DNA of 64,000 nucleotides, taken from positions 34,680,050 to 34,744,049 of the forward strand of contig OZ026624.1 in assembly GCA_964020975.1 (NCBI GenBank), written 5' to 3'. Each line of letters starts with the position of its first letter. Within the stretch, counting starts at the first letter, position 1. Both the position numbers and the translations under genes were made by a program. The notes below the pieces were generated by a model that searched no databases, had not been told where the DNA came from, and worked only from the letters and a program-made list of their open reading frames with translations. This document shows positions 22,001 to 36,004 of this stretch, piece by piece. Source of the DNA: Hermodice carunculata. Taxonomy: Eukaryota; Annelida; Polychaeta; Eunicida; Amphinomidae.

Positions 22001-23579
22001 TTTTCCTGATAGAAATCATATATATCTAGTTTTAATACTATTTGACATTTTAAACCACAGTGGCAAAGATGTCAATTCCTTATGGAAATAGATTTTGTAC
22101 AAAATTAATTTGTTGGAAAATATATAAGTATTTTATGATCACATCTCATTGCAGTGCAAATTCTGGAACACAACTGAACACTAGGACAAAGATTTACTTA
22201 TCAAGCCATTTCGTCCTTGACAGTGCCCAGGCAGTTACTAATTCCGCCACAAATTTCTTATGGATGTATACAGTTAAGCTTACCTTTACATCCGAACATG
22301 TGGCCACCAAACCTGACATCACATTCGTGGTCTATCTGGCCACAAGAAACGTCCATTTTGGGGTCATAGACCCGCCGCAGTGGAATGCAGCACGGTGCAC
22401 TCCACTTAAACTTACCAAAGCAAATTTCATCTGTACAATTTTGTAAGTTTGTGCCATTTTGCAGTTTTCTAAATCACCACAGGCGTCCATGTCATATTAG
22501 CACAGAGCAATGTCAAAAAAAAAAGGAGTTTTGTTCATCAGGCATGCAAGGGATAGGAAAAGGTCTGAAGCAATAAGGAACAGTGTTGCCATCATTTTTT
22601 CCTAGGTGCTGTAGTTTATGTTTTTGCCAGATGGTAGTGACAAGAGTAAAATCACATTTATCTTGCTCAGGCAGGTATGCCACCTGAATAAGTTTAAACT
22701 GGAAAGCATGTCCCTACAATGCATTCATAATAAAGTGAATTACAACAACAATGTGGCTGCAAGCACTTATGACAGCAATCAGCTATATCTGACTCGTGGG
22801 GCATCAAAAGAGCTGTCAAAACAACAAATATGTGAACAGTTCGACTCATCAATTGTGTCCCGACATTCTTCTTCTATCACATTGGTTTTGCTAAATAAAT
22901 ATATTTCCCACTCTGACATTGGAACATGATAGACCCTTTGGATGATAGGATGTTAACATATAAACAGTTGTAAACTCTTTTCGGTATTTTGCAAACATTA
23001 ATTATATTTGTTAAACCAAGCTGCAAAACTAAAATCGTTTTAAAGGTGTCAAATGGAGTTTATTATTTATTACGTCATTAGCATCTACAGTAGGATCTTG
23101 AATTCGCAACACATAGAGGGAATTATGGTCCGTCTGTAAAAAAAGGGAAGTATACCCCCCCCCCCCACCTTGCATGGATATAACGAAAATGAAACAATAT
23201 TGAAGTGAGTGTGCAGAATTGCCATGGAATCTGAAGACAGACGTTTTCCTTGGTAAATTCAGCGACACATTCACCTGTTTCTCAAGATCATTTTGCAGAT
23301 GAGCAAAGCAAATAAAATTGTTTTGCTACTCTTTATTCTTATCTAGCTTACCTGAGGACGACTGTTGTACCAATAGTGCACAATATCGGTCTCTGGAAGA
23401 GTTGGTTTCGAATGGAATTTAAACATAGAGATGGACGTAGAGCTATAGATGGCTCGAGCTACGTTATTCCTCAGTAAAATTTAAGAGAGGACCAAAACGT
23501 AATTTTTTTTTTTCGATATATGAGTTGTTTTGGGTGTGTTTGTGAATATTTTAAACTAATTTGCAGAATGTGTTCAGTT
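22001..23579. other. No recognisable gene
   Basis: Contains open stretches at 22060-22446 (128 codons) and 22618-22929 (103 codons) without recognisable domains or flanking splice sites. A 12-bp C run lies at 23155-23166. Confidence 0.4.
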
Positions 23580-23890
23580 TGAAGTCTCAACATCTGGTAG
23601 CTTATTTTAGTGATCTAAGATTCCATAGAAGTTTTTCACCGGAATATGGCGGGGACCATCAGTGCATGCCTTGGCTGCCTAAAATTGAATCACTTAAGGA
23701 CATTTGACAAGCTTATGCCACAATTGTCAAACATAGTGTAGCCATACTCAAGAGTTGGACGTACCGTCCAGAGATATAATTTAGGACTGACATTTCTTGA
23801 TAACCTGAATTTCAACCTTTTGAGTAAAGCCAAATGCTTCGGTGACTTACTTATCTTACATTCAATGTGCATTTTCCAGCCTGAAGGCGA
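23580..23890 (-). mobile_element. LINE fragment (RT C-terminal region)
   Basis: On the minus strand the segment reads KISKSPKHLALLKRLKFRL, then SRNVSPKLYLWTVRPTLEYG, then FDNCG. This is the conserved post-RT block of Jockey/CR1-type LINEs (KxxxxLxxLxRLKFxLxR..L.xLYxxxIRPxLEYG...WDNC). Continuation in another frame gives IQF.AAKACTDGPRH, matching the following xLExxQxxAARxxTG block, so one frame change is present. It is a 5'-truncated copy and unrelated in detail to the two longer LINEs. Confidence 0.65.
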
Positions 23891-25402
23891 ACACAAGATA
23901 ATATTAGGATTTATATCTTCAAAAAAATAGTAGATGGTGATCACTTGTAACGTTGTGCCGAACACAAGGTAGATAAGGACTAACTCGCACTGCACTAAAC
24001 GTACAAACAGGAGTTTGGTTGCGGTTTACACACACACTTCAGAATCGAGATCATATGGTTCTTCTCATTGGAACTTTTTTACAATACAATTTCTTGAACA
24101 AGTGACTGCCACAGTACACTTAACCACACCACAATACAACACAACACCACCACCACCTGGTAGTTATAATTAAAACTCTTAATTATGATGACTATGAATA
24201 ATGTCAGAGCCAGCCAGACAGCACGATTAGCCGTCACAGTCAAAGTCAGCAGAAAGATGCTAAAAAGTGACGTCCTAGGACGTTTGAAGCTATAGTTATT
24301 GGTATCATGGGATTTTATACCAAGATTTGAATTCTTCTGAATTGATGCCTCTCTAATTGTACATTAGAAAGCTTTATTTCTCAGTATATGTTGCTATGTC
24401 CAAGGGTCGTTGAGTTCTTCTTAGTTGGATTTCGAAACAAAGAGGATACCTGGAAAAACAGACCAAAGTCCATAGATCAACCCTAGCAATTCACGAGTGA
24501 GTCAAGGTTGCTCACAAATATTACATAAACAGAAGAAGAAGCAATGAAATAATAGTGCAAAGAGAAGTAAATTGAAGCAAAATATTCAGACTTTGGTACA
24601 TCTGGAAGCTCGATCTGAAGTGACATTGACCGTTTTGCATCACTTTGACTTTAAATCGGGTCAGAGATGTTAGGTATTAAATCCATTTGCGGGATGGAAA
24701 TTTGTGATCCTGGCCGTGTTTGGTATTTTCAGCTTTTCCACCAGATCAAAATGCAATGAGTATTCAGGGTGCTTACGTGTTACTTGTCTCGTAAAGACAC
24801 ACTAACCACTCAATTATTTTGTATCTACGACTGTGGGCGTAGAACTGCTCTCATGGTGAAACTTTGATCTCTAAAACTGGAGAAAGAAAAAGGAATCTGG
24901 TGCCCAAACGCACATTGTAATAATGGTGTGTAAAACAGATCACAATACGGCAATGCTAAAATTATATATCGGGTTTTTTTCAAGGACGAATACCTTAAAA
25001 AACAAAAGTTGATTCAGTACAAAGTTTCCATTTTTGTAACAAATCTTTTTTTTCCTGAAAACAAATGTGGGGAATCCCCACATAATTTTTAATATGACAG
25101 TACGGTGGCGCTGAACATCATTTAAGCAAAATACACAGGTACAAATTACGAACAAGTACATGCGTAATGTGTGGGAATCCGTGTTTAATTCGATAAGTTT
25201 CTTTAATTTTTATATTCTCTTATATCGTTAGTCATTTCGTTTTCATTAAAGCTCAAGCTATTTTACGCAGGTCACATCAACTGTAATTATTTTGGAATTC
25301 AACTTTAATGTTAATTTGCATTGTGACTCTCGATACATAAGATAGATGGCTAAAAACTTCTTCCTTTTAATTTTATTTGAAAACACAGGAATTCATAAAT
25401 AA
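23891..25402. other. No recognisable gene; one perfect palindrome
   Basis: AT-rich, without credible coding. A perfect 14-bp palindrome ACGTCCTAGGACGT lies at 24270-24283. Confidence 0.4.
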
Positions 25403-25441
25403 ATATATATATATATATATGTATATATATGTACATATATA

Positions 25442-25533
<92 letters not shown>

Positions 25534-25534
25534 C
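25403..25534. repeat. (TA)n microsatellite
   Basis: About 130 bp of TA with TATG and TTTA interruptions near the ends. Confidence 0.95.
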
Positions 25535-26162
25535 TGTAAATATGTAGCAGCATATTTCAATCTTGAAATTGTACACAAAAAACAAAGGTTGACAGACTAA
25601 AAAATTGTATTCTTTTTGTACACATGGAACTTAATTTCTTTCATCAATCTAAATTTTGCAAATCCGACAGACTTTACATGTATCTTGATGGGGGTCTTTT
25701 TTCAGAGATAAGGCTTTTAACCATCATATCTCAGATTTGAAAAATGTAGTTCATTTACATTTAACACAAATGGTCTGTAATATGTTCATACTGGACCCTC
25801 TGGAAACTGTATGTTTCTAGAATAAACATTAAAATTGTCATCTTTTCATGATACATACTTAATTTTCATATCATGACCAAGAAGAACACATGCACTGTTA
25901 TAGATCTAAAAATGAAACTGATGGCAAAGAACTTTTAAAGACAGCCACCTTGGAGCACATTGCTTTGTTTGTACCACCTGAAATAACTATAAAACAGTAC
26001 AAGTGCACTTACTGTTCCTCTCTGAAAAGCTGGTAATGTTCATGAATCAGTGAGTTTCTTGCATTTTATTATTAATTTTCATTGGTGAATTGATAGAGAA
26101 TCTGTTCTTCATATTCCATGATCATTCGTGTTGCCTTGCAAGGCGCTTTTTGTTTCATCAAG
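25535..26162. other. No recognisable gene
   Basis: AT-rich spacer upstream of the inverted-repeat element at 26163. Confidence 0.4.
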
Positions 26163-26518
26163 CTAGGTTTCCATGTGCGCGCATTGCGTACAACGTATTG
26201 CGTAGTTCGGGGGGGGGGGGGGGCGTATTGCGTACTGCGGATACCATTTTCCATGTATCCGCAAACCAGGCGTATACTGTACGTATGTATGTTTACTTTG
26301 GTAGGATTTGGCGCCATTTTGTGGATGTTACGCGCGTCTACCCTGCGTGATGCGTACAAAATCGCTACACAGAGCGATTGAAACGCACAGGCAACACGCA
26401 GTACGCACTACGCACTACGCATACATGGAAATGGGGTAGTTAATTTTAAGTCAATCAACTATTACGCACTAGGCAGTACGCAATACGCAGTACGCAATAC
26501 GCGCACATGGAAAACCAG
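26163..26518. mobile_element. Inverted-repeat element with GCGTA palindromes (MITE-like)
   Basis: The left end (CTAGGTTTCCATGTGCGCGC, 26163-26182) is the inverse of the right end (ending ACATGGAAAACCAG at 26518), and the similarity continues about 40 bp inward through TTGCGTA / TACGCAA units. A second, inner pair with the same ATG-GAAA core sits at 26247-26262 and 26419-26434, as if one copy were nested in or duplicated within another. A 15-bp G run (26209-26223) interrupts the left arm. There is no transposase. Flanking target duplications are not evident. The opposed open frames across it simply mirror the inverted repeat. Confidence 0.7.
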
Positions 26519-26576
26519 GTTAAGGGGATTTGACGGAAGCGCGTTAACATATCTTTAATATTAACCAGAGAAAACA

Positions 26577-26790
26577 AATAGTTCAGAAAAACATTACCGC
26601 TATTCACAAATTGCAACCCCAAAATGAAATCAAAGAGATTCAAAAGTTACCAAAAGCGTGAACATAAATGTTCGAATACCAATCTCAAGAAAGAAATTTA
26701 ACTCATGACTTGAGACAGGCAGTCACCCATAATGGGCAACTGGTGGTTTTAAACTTGTCCCCTCCGCCTTTGAAGTATTCTTCATTAATG
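26577..26790 (+). repeat. Dispersed repeat 'R', second long copy
   Basis: Same orientation as the copy at 12485-12700, and similar over about 210 bp (TTGAGACAGGCAGTCACCCA, GGGCAACTGGTGG, GAAGTATTCTTCATTAATGG). It sits between the inverted-repeat element and the start of the 5-kb array. No coding content. Confidence 0.75.
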
Positions 26791-28062
26791 GCAGATTCTA
26801 GTTTTTCCAAAACATCTAGGGCTAACCACAAAACCCAGTTTTATCACTCATGCCAAAAATAAAAAAACCAGGCACGGTAGGCCTGTCAATTTTAGCTCAG
26901 CTGACTTGCTAGTTAGCTACGCTTATAGGATGCCTTGTTTGTCCGTCCAGAAATCTGTCCGTCCACAATTAACATATTTGACTCCTCCAAAACTGTCAGC
27001 CAGATTCATTTCACACTTGGCGGGGATGTACTTTGGGCGGGTCTCTATCAATTTGGTTCAAATTGTCATGTTTCAATGTTTTTATTATTATTTTTTTTTG
27101 GGGGGGGGATTATTTATTGATCTTTTTGTTCTTGTTTGGTGCAAATCCAAAAAAATCTTCTCTGAAACTGCTCAGCCAATTACTTTGATATCACACATGA
27201 ACATTACTAGGGGCTCCTTTTTCTTAAGTTGTTAACCAGATAGTGCTGTAAGTTTTTCTATTTTTTATGATTTTTTGTGTGTTTTTCCTTTTATGGGCTT
27301 CTCCAGAACCATCACTCAGATTAAGTTGAACGTTGTGGATATGTTCCATATGAAAGGGTCAAGCAAAGTTGATCACTAGGTGGCAGTGCTATGGGTTCCT
27401 GATTTCTAACAATTTTTTCAATACGGAAACTTATCAGTAAAGGTACCTTTCCTATTAATTAGCTCCGCTGACTTGTGAGACATTTCAGCTGATAGGACGG
27501 TCCTTCCTCTGTCGTCTGTCCATTCACAATTCACATTTTCAACTTCTTGCCCAACACAGTCCGCCAGATTAACTTCAAACTTGGTGGGGATGTACCTTGG
27601 CTGGGTTTCTACTAAGTTTGTTCAAATGAGTCATTCTCCAGCAATTTTAGGATTTTTTTTATTTTCGAACAAAATTGTTTACTAGTTGGCACTGTTGTGG
27701 CTTTCTGATTTATTTATCATTATTATTTTTCAATTCTGGTACATATGGGTAAATATGCCTTTCCTATTGATTACTATGTAAGTAAATGGGCATTCTAATG
27801 CTAATTCATATTTTCGACTTCTTCTTCGAAACCATAAGCCAGATTTTATTATTATGTTTAAAGAACTTTGTTTTTGTTCTTTTTGGGGGCAAATCTAAAA
27901 CAATATATTTCTCCAAAACCGCTCATTCAATTGGTGTGATATTACATAGGATCACTCGCAGGGACTCTTAGTTGTTAATTTGTTCACCAGCTGGTGCTGC
28001 AATTTTTGTCTGTTTTTTTAATGATTTTTCTGTGTTTGTGTTTTTATTTTAATTTTTTTCTG

Positions 28063-28067
28063 TTTGT

Positions 28068-28126
<59 letters not shown>

Positions 28127-28148
28127 TTTTATTTTATTTTATTTTATA
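28063..28148. repeat. (TTTA)n microsatellite inside the array
   Basis: About 20 TTTA units ending in TTTTA units, within a C-type monomer's T-rich linker; it probably expanded from that linker. Confidence 0.95.
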
Positions 28149-28777
28149 GAGCTTTTTGCTATTTTTGACTTCTTCTCGAGAATAATCATTCAAATGACGC
28201 TGAAACTTGGTGGATATGTTCCTTGTTAAATGGTCAAACAAAGTGTTCACCAGGTGGCACTGCTGTGGATTCCTGATTGTTAACGAGTTTTGTAATTAGG
28301 GTACCTATTAGTAAATGCACCTTTTCTATTGATTAGCATGCAAGTCAATGGGCAGTCTAATGAATAATTCACATTTTGGACTTCTCTGGAGTAACTGTTA
28401 GTCAGATTGACTTCAAAGTTGATGGCAATGTAGCTTTGGTGAGTTTCGACCAAGTGTGTTAGAGTGGTCATGCTCCAGTGATTTTTAGATATTCTATGCT
28501 GTTTTGGTAGGGATTTTTAAAAAGGTTTTTATAGGCCAGCTTAAGATGGGAGTTTCTTCTAATGGTAATAACTTAAATAATTTTGCCCAGGTTTGTGTCA
28601 AACTTGATAGGGAAGTACCTTTTATAAGTGTCTCCCTATTTTGTGCAAGTGGTCATTCTCTACTGGGTTTTTTGGGGGGGGGATCTTGACCTCATTCCAA
28701 AGATTACAGGACAATTAACATGAGTCGCAGAACACAGTTCACTGCTCACAGCACAACATAGTTAATGATGTATTTAT

Positions 28778-28845
28778 CAAATAGTTGAAAAACAATACCC
28801 ATATTCATAAACTTCACCCAATAATGACAACAAAGAGATTCAGGC
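28778..28845 (+). repeat. Dispersed repeat 'R', partial copy
   Basis: AATACCCATATTCATAAACT and ATGACAACAAAGAGATTCA match one end of the 12485 copy. The rest is missing. Confidence 0.55.
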
Positions 28846-31800
28846 AAAATATTACTTTAAAGAGTTCTTAAACATTGCTGAAACTATGTCGAGACAGATT
28901 GTTTTAAAGATAATGTCATGTGACGTACTGTAAACTTACTGTATTTGTTACAAACCTAGCCTCATCTTTTTTGTCTTTTGCATTGGTAATGATGGACTGC
29001 TTTGTCTGAAGTTGAAAATTTAATGTAAATCTTGTGACTTGATGTACACAGTTTTTCTCATAAATCCTGCCCTCATACTCTTTTGGCAATATTGTATGCA
29101 AATGTGTACGTTCTTATGCTGCAACTCGATGCTAGCAACTTCAGCTTTGTGCTTACAGCAAATATCTCCAAAACAGCTCCTTGCTAGACTTTTCTTCAAA
29201 ATGAGGGACCCTATACCTTACTTTTCATGGATACCTGTGTGAATTAAGTAAACGTTTCACGGAGGTAAGAAAATGTAAGGAAGCAAGTGCATGATGTTTA
29301 CCGGTTTGGCTTTTAGTGTCATATTAGTAGAATAGAAACAACAAATGAATTTTATTTGTGTACAGCCGTAATGGCCTCTTCACAATGCAGAACCACTTCA
29401 GGTACTATTTATACTTTTTCATGGCTTCATAAGCCACAACAAGCTTACAATTGTTTTGGCATTTACTAGGTTAACGCACACTTTTAGGTAGGGTCACTGA
29501 TGTTTTCAGAGTCATAGGGTGCATTAGGCCTATGTCACATGTTTACTGTTCTTGTTAATCATGAAATGCTGAAAGTGTAAACGTATAATTTATACATTAT
29601 ATTTGTGCTGCAAAAAATAACAAAATTGAATAAACTTGTTAACTATTTTCTTGACCCTCTTGTTCGCCTGTTTTGGCGTGTAACACGGGAAATATAACTG
29701 TAATCAATGATCTGCAATAAACTTTCACACTGATAGTAGTGCTTGTTACTTCAGACAGGCAAACCATGTTGCTGGTGAGCACATATATCAACACAATGGG
29801 ACGTGATATTAGCTCAAGGCACACGACATTCGCTAACCCACTGTCCGTCCTGCATCAAAAGCTGTTATCTTATACAGTGACATTTGTCGATGATCTGTTA
29901 TGTTTGCTGCAGTGTTTCAGATATTTGTTTCTCTCAGATATACGGAGATAACAATATAAGCTCAGCAGACATGTCAGTAAATGTTAAAAGGGTTGCCATC
30001 TGCCATCCGGTCATACGCAATTCACATTTCAGGCTTATGCTCCGAAAACGTTAGCCAATTTTACTTCAAACGTTGTGCTAACTTTTCTCTTTAGCGTGTG
30101 CACCAAACCCCTTGAAATGGTCACGCTCCAAATTAAAAAAAAAACATATTTTTTAATAATCTTTTTTTGTTTCCTTTTTTGGGGCAAATTCTATCTCCAT
30201 AACGACTTATCTAATTGTGTACAAACAACACAAGGACACCCCTGGAAATCCGTGCTGTCTAATGTGTTTACTAAATGACACTGTATTTTTTATTTTATAG
30301 AATGAATTTTCGTATGCTTTTGCTATTTTCGATTTCTTCAAAACTGTTACCCAGATTGACCTGAATATTTATGGAATTGTTCCCTGTAGTAGGGCCAAAT
30401 AAAGTTATTCACTAGGTGGCAATTTTGCAGATACTTTTTGGTCTGTACACACATTCCAATTGATATCAGTGCAAGTCATGGGGATTTTAATTCAAATTCA
30501 TATTTTCAAGTTCTCAAAAACCGCCAGCTAGATCCAATTCAAATTTGGTGGTTCTCTTATCAAAATTGCTAAAGCTTTTAACGTACGCTTTTGGAATAAT
30601 TTAAAAATTTGGTCTATTTTCTAAAATTGTTCACATAGCCACGGTTTATTTAATTTTGTATCGTTTATGATATTTTTTTGGCCGAATATTACCAAAAAAT
30701 ATATTCTTGGAAACCACTCACCCAGTTTCGACATTTCTGGATGCACATTCTTCTTGATTTGTTCTTCAGGTGGTCCTGCAACTTTTTCTTGTCTTTTTTT
30801 CATGAATTTATGTGTGTGTTTTATTTTTGACGTTTTCCACAAAACCGTCAATCACATGGTTCCGTACTTCATGGATATGTTCCTTGTAGAAATATGAAAT
30901 GAAGTTGTCCACCAGGTGCAATTGTTGTAATTTTCTGACGTACATTTTTCATTTCAGGTATGCAGCTGTAAGTAGGGGGCCTACGTATATTTCTATTGAT
31001 TATTATGCTAGTCAATGCACACTCTTATATAAATTCACATTTTCAACTTGTCCGAAACTGTTGGCAAAATTCACTTTGAATTTTGTGGCAATAATTGTCT
31101 TGTGGATCTCTATTAATTTTGTATAAATGGTTATGGTTCTTTGATTTTACTATTTGAAACGAGTTTTTTTTTCTTCTGGCCAAATATTCAAAGACTATCT
31201 CCATAACTGCTCATCGAAGTGCTCTAAATCACACCGAAACAATCCCTGCGCTAGCGGACATGAAACTGCAGGGCCCTGAATGCATAAAAAAGCTTTACAT
31301 TTTTTATTGGGTTGATCTTTAAAAAGCCCTGTATTATACAAGATTTGCACTGGGTGCCTGTAATCGTAAATGTAAGAATAGGTATATGTGTCCATGCGTG
31401 CAAGTATTTGCATTAAACATTGGGATTTTTTTACATTACTGCCTTCTAATAAACATTTCAGCTGAGTTCGTTCAAACAGTCACGCTCCAGAGATATTTGA
31501 ACTTATCGTTAATTTTTTTTTTGGCAGATCTTAAAACTTTGCACGGCCAGTTGCTTTGAATTGCATAGTGACACGTCTGGAAACTCATAGAGTATCATTT
31601 GTTTCCTCTTTCAAATAAATGATTTGTCGCTTTCTGGTATTTTCCACTTGCTTCCCAAAGTCCCTTTTCAGATGATACTGAAATTTGTTGGGTAAGGTTT
31701 CTTGTGAAAGAGTCATAGAAAGTTGGTTACTCACTGGTCTTGCCATGCATCCCGGATTTTTCCAGTTCGCGAATTTATTGGTTAATGCATACTGTGTAAA

Positions 31801-32100
31801 TCAATGGGGCTTGCAATGGGAATTTACTTTTGCGACTTCTCCAAAACTGGATGCCACATTCACTTTAAACTTGATTCAGACGTATCTTGGATTAGCCTCC
31901 ACCACATATTTTTTTCAAATTGTTATGCTCCAGTGATTTTGTGGATTTTTTATGATTTTAATTTTTCATTTTTGACAAAATCTGAAAAGCTCTCTGAAAG
32001 CGCCAGTCCAATTGCTTAAAATTGCATAGGTACACTTTTTGAGACTTTAAATTTGTTTAAGAGATGGTGCAGAGCTATTTTGGGAATTTTTTGCGTAAAG

Positions 32101-33190
32101 GTGTCCTAAGCTTTACTATATACATGGCCCGCTCGCCCATGATTGATATATGTAAATACCATGCCCCCCCCCCCAAAAAAAGACATTGAGAGGACTTGCG
32201 TAGTATCTTTGCACTGTTACAGGTAAATACTTGCAGAGTCAGTAAATAGACTGCACAAACGGCCTTCATCTATTTTGGCGGCCAAAAATATCAGAAACGT
32301 ATGTCCCTTGCTGTTCACATGTGCCTTACCCATTGCTTCGGTCACACATACATCCTCCCCATGCATGAGTTACCGTGACCTGCAGCATGCACACTCTGCA
32401 AGGAAAATTTTTGCTTTAAAACGTACCAGCTTCATTACTACCACGGACCCTCTGATATTTCGTCCAAGGACATTCCTTACCTTACTTACCAGAGACGCTG
32501 CATATATTGCATTAGCAGCATCGTCGTTATTGTTATTCTGATTTTTGTCGGCGCTATATCTTATATTTACATGTGCTGAATTTTGGCCCTGTTTCGTTAT
32601 TTGTTACCACACTGATTTTCATGATAGAAAACTTATACAATCTTCTGATGTTTTGGACATGAATATAGTTTCATCACATTGTGCTGTGTTTCATACCGTA
32701 TGTGCTAACACACACACACACGAAAGCATATAGATCCGATTTACTAACTCACAATTACTCTACATGAAGAGTTCCACATATGTATATGGAAAGCCACATA
32801 CAATTCCTTTATAGCTGATGGTGAAACTATCATTAATATATCATTTAAGGGAAATTAGTTTGGACTGCGTGATATTTACTTCTCTTGAAACCAAGAAAAA
32901 TTACATTGGACTATCGTAAGCAACAATTTTGTTTGTCCTGTTTGAAGCAAGAACGATCTCTTGAAATAGCAAAACATGTGCAAACCCCAATGTTCAGGAC
33001 AACTTGTGCCTGGACTAACTTTCCCCTTGGTTAAATATCCCCATGGTAGGAAGTCTCGAGCATTTTGACAGCTTTCCCCTAGTATAAGTACCTGTGTTCC
33101 AATATCCCCGAGTATATTTACCACTAATGTATATCTTAAATCATAAGGCGTCTTGCTTCAAAAAAAAACATCAGTGATATGTATGTATGT

Positions 33191-33193
<3 letters not shown>
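32101..33193. other. No recognisable gene
   Basis: An 88-codon open stretch at 32275-32541 has no recognised domain. An 11-bp C run followed by A's lies at 32164-32180. Confidence 0.4.
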
Positions 33194-34137
<944 letters not shown>

Positions 34138-34205
34138 TTTAAAACTACCAGTTGCCCTTTATGGGTTATTGCCTGTCTCAAGTCAGAAGTGAAATTTGCA
34201 AGAGG
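34138..34205 (-). repeat. Dispersed repeat 'R', partial inverted copy
   Basis: The reverse complement contains TGACTTGAGACAGGCAATAA and GGGCAACTGGTAGTTTTAA, matching the core of the copies at 12485 and 26577. Confidence 0.7.
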
Positions 34206-35422
34206 GATCTATATAGGGCCTTGCCCTATTTCCCAATTGTATCCTTACGGAAATAAAAATGTGTCTACACCAAGACCATAATGCAACTCACCTCTAGTCA
34301 ATACGGGTAAATCACATATAACTATAGGCCAGAAAATATAACCAAACATGTAGGTAAAGTTAGCACAAAAGACCAAATTACTACACATCTAGTCAAATCT
34401 GAATAGGAAGACCACAAAGCAGGACAAATATTCCTGAAATATGCATAATGCTAGTTCCTACATGGTTGTATGTACTGTCAATCACTTCTTTATGATGACC
34501 AGATCAGGGTTTTAGATCATTGGTCCAAGCAGACATACAGATCAGTCTAACATACACACAGATTCTCCAAACAGGAATACTGTCCAAAGGAGAGAAGTAT
34601 TAATATTTTATAAACTTTCAAACCGAACATGCTACCATGGCCAAAATGCAAAGAAAGATTTTGCATTTGATCCAAACTGTGCGTTTGATGCTTAACTTTT
34701 TCTTGAACAACGTTTGCTTGGGACAGGTAATGTGTCCAGCAACTTGTTTGCTTACAAACAACTGTGGGAAATAATTTAGAAAATGGTTTTACGTGATATT
34801 TATTCATATGCAGACTTTTTACATGTGCTGCAACTCGCAAATAAGAACCAACAACCTTATCATCTCGGGAAACTATTGAAACAATGTGCATGCACGCATC
34901 CTAACTGAGACGTTCGAGTATTTTTTTTAAATATAGTCATTTAAAAAGTCCGGAAATTAGCTTCATATTAATACATATTTTTCCCTGCTTAGACAGACTG
35001 TTATGCACGATGGTCTCAATGGACAACCCTTAGATCATCGCGCTTTACAAGAGTCCTTCTTGGCAGGCAAATGCATGTTCCCTCAAGATAGAAACCAACT
35101 TTGTCAAATGCACTGGCTGAAACAAAACTACATACCACAATATATGGCGGGGTATTTATAAATATCTGAATCATCAGTGTGTCTTCTTTCAAGAGTCTTT
35201 CTTATATATACTGCCACGTTTCATTCTCTCTCTAAGGTATCCTATGTCGGCGTACAACAGCACACACTAAGTTTCACACTAGCAACATTATATCCATACT
35301 TCAATGTGTTCATGCAGCTATCAACGCAAATATAAGGGGTTTTAATCCTGTAACACTGCAGCACAAAAGCCGCTACATAATTGTTTTTACGTCGTACGAG
35401 AGGATGTGAATCACTACTGTAA
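34206..35422. other. No recognisable gene
   Basis: The longest open stretch is a 114-codon minus-strand frame (34891-34547) with no domain or splice context that I can support. Confidence 0.4.
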
Positions 35423-36004
35423 TAGAGATGGGAACCTGTTTACAATAAGCCATGAACTGGCTCAAACTACAAGAATATCAAAAACATGAGCAAAATTTAA
35501 AACCAGATATTTTTATTTGCCCGCAAATCTTCATTTTCATGTGCATTTTACATGACCTATTTGTTCCTTTAGTTTCTTGCTAGCAAGCAGAGAAAAATCT
35601 ATCCCACTTTTTATTTCATTTTCTTGCAATTAGCATAGATAGAAGAATCAGCATTTTGACTTATTCAGGTGTAAAACGCAAAGGTTTGTCTGTTCGAGTC
35701 TTGCCCGCATCAGAAAAAGACTTTCAAACGGTACACTTTATTAACGATAAAACAAGTGTAAAGTATGGCCCTTTGCAAGATATTAGCAAGGAATAATACA
35801 ATACATTTTTGTTCCAGCATAGGACAGCCAATGTGTGTTAAGTTTTATTAACATTGCTCTACCCTAAGCGATTATTGGCGACTAATTAAGTAAGATATAT
35901 TCAATCTAAACCGCCCGTTCGAACCTCGGTTCGAACCAGTTCGTGATTTTTGAGGCATGAACTGGTTGAACTAGCGGTTCGGTCGAACCGCTGCCACCTC
36001 TACA
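35423..36004. mobile_element. Possible inverted-repeat element with GGTTCGAACC palindromes
   Basis: The left end TAGAGATGGGAACCTGTT resembles the inverse of the right end (AACCGCTGCCACCTCTA, ending about 36003). The right arm holds a cluster of palindromes: GTTCGAAC twice, GAACTGGTT-type half sites facing each other, and CGGTTCGGTCGAACCG. The left arm has a degenerate CATGAACTGG block matching CATGAACTGG near 35957. A GTTCGAGTC B-box-like motif lies near 35692. No transposase. Ends are imperfect, so confidence is limited. Confidence 0.45.

Larger units (their letters stand above)
26890..32100 (+). repeat. Diverged higher-order tandem array (~200-bp monomers)
   Basis: Built from monomers of about 150-250 bp that share a core of the form CTTCTCCAAAACCGTCAGCC, followed by ATTCACTTCAAACTTGG. 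Four monomer types recur in order. A: ATTCACATTTTCGACTTC, then GGGATGTACCTTGG, GTTCAAATGGTCATGCTCC. B: GCAAATCCAAAAAATCTTC, then GCTCAGCCAATT. C: GGATATGTTCCTTGT, then GTTCACCAGGTGGCACTG. D: AGTAAATGCACCTTTCC, then ATTGATTACTATG. A-type monomers start near 26965, 27525, 27805, 28368, 28540, 30010, 30490, 31030 and 31815. Leaders resembling AGCTCAGCTGACTTG with GTCCGTCC runs occur near 26893, 27467 and 29960. Frames are broken throughout. From memory the style matches repeats common in mollusc genomes. Confidence 0.75.

Noticed and set aside
22060-22446. 128-codon plus-strand frame
   Set aside because: Long for the base composition, but without motif, splice context or repeat support; not strong enough to call.
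26090-26381. Opposed open frames across the inverted-repeat element, including the 95-codon minus-strand frame
   Set aside because: They mirror the inverted GCGTA-type repeats and the G run, and have no protein domain.
34547-34891. 114-codon minus-strand frame
   Set aside because: No recognisable domain, no splice sites, and ordinary AT-rich composition.
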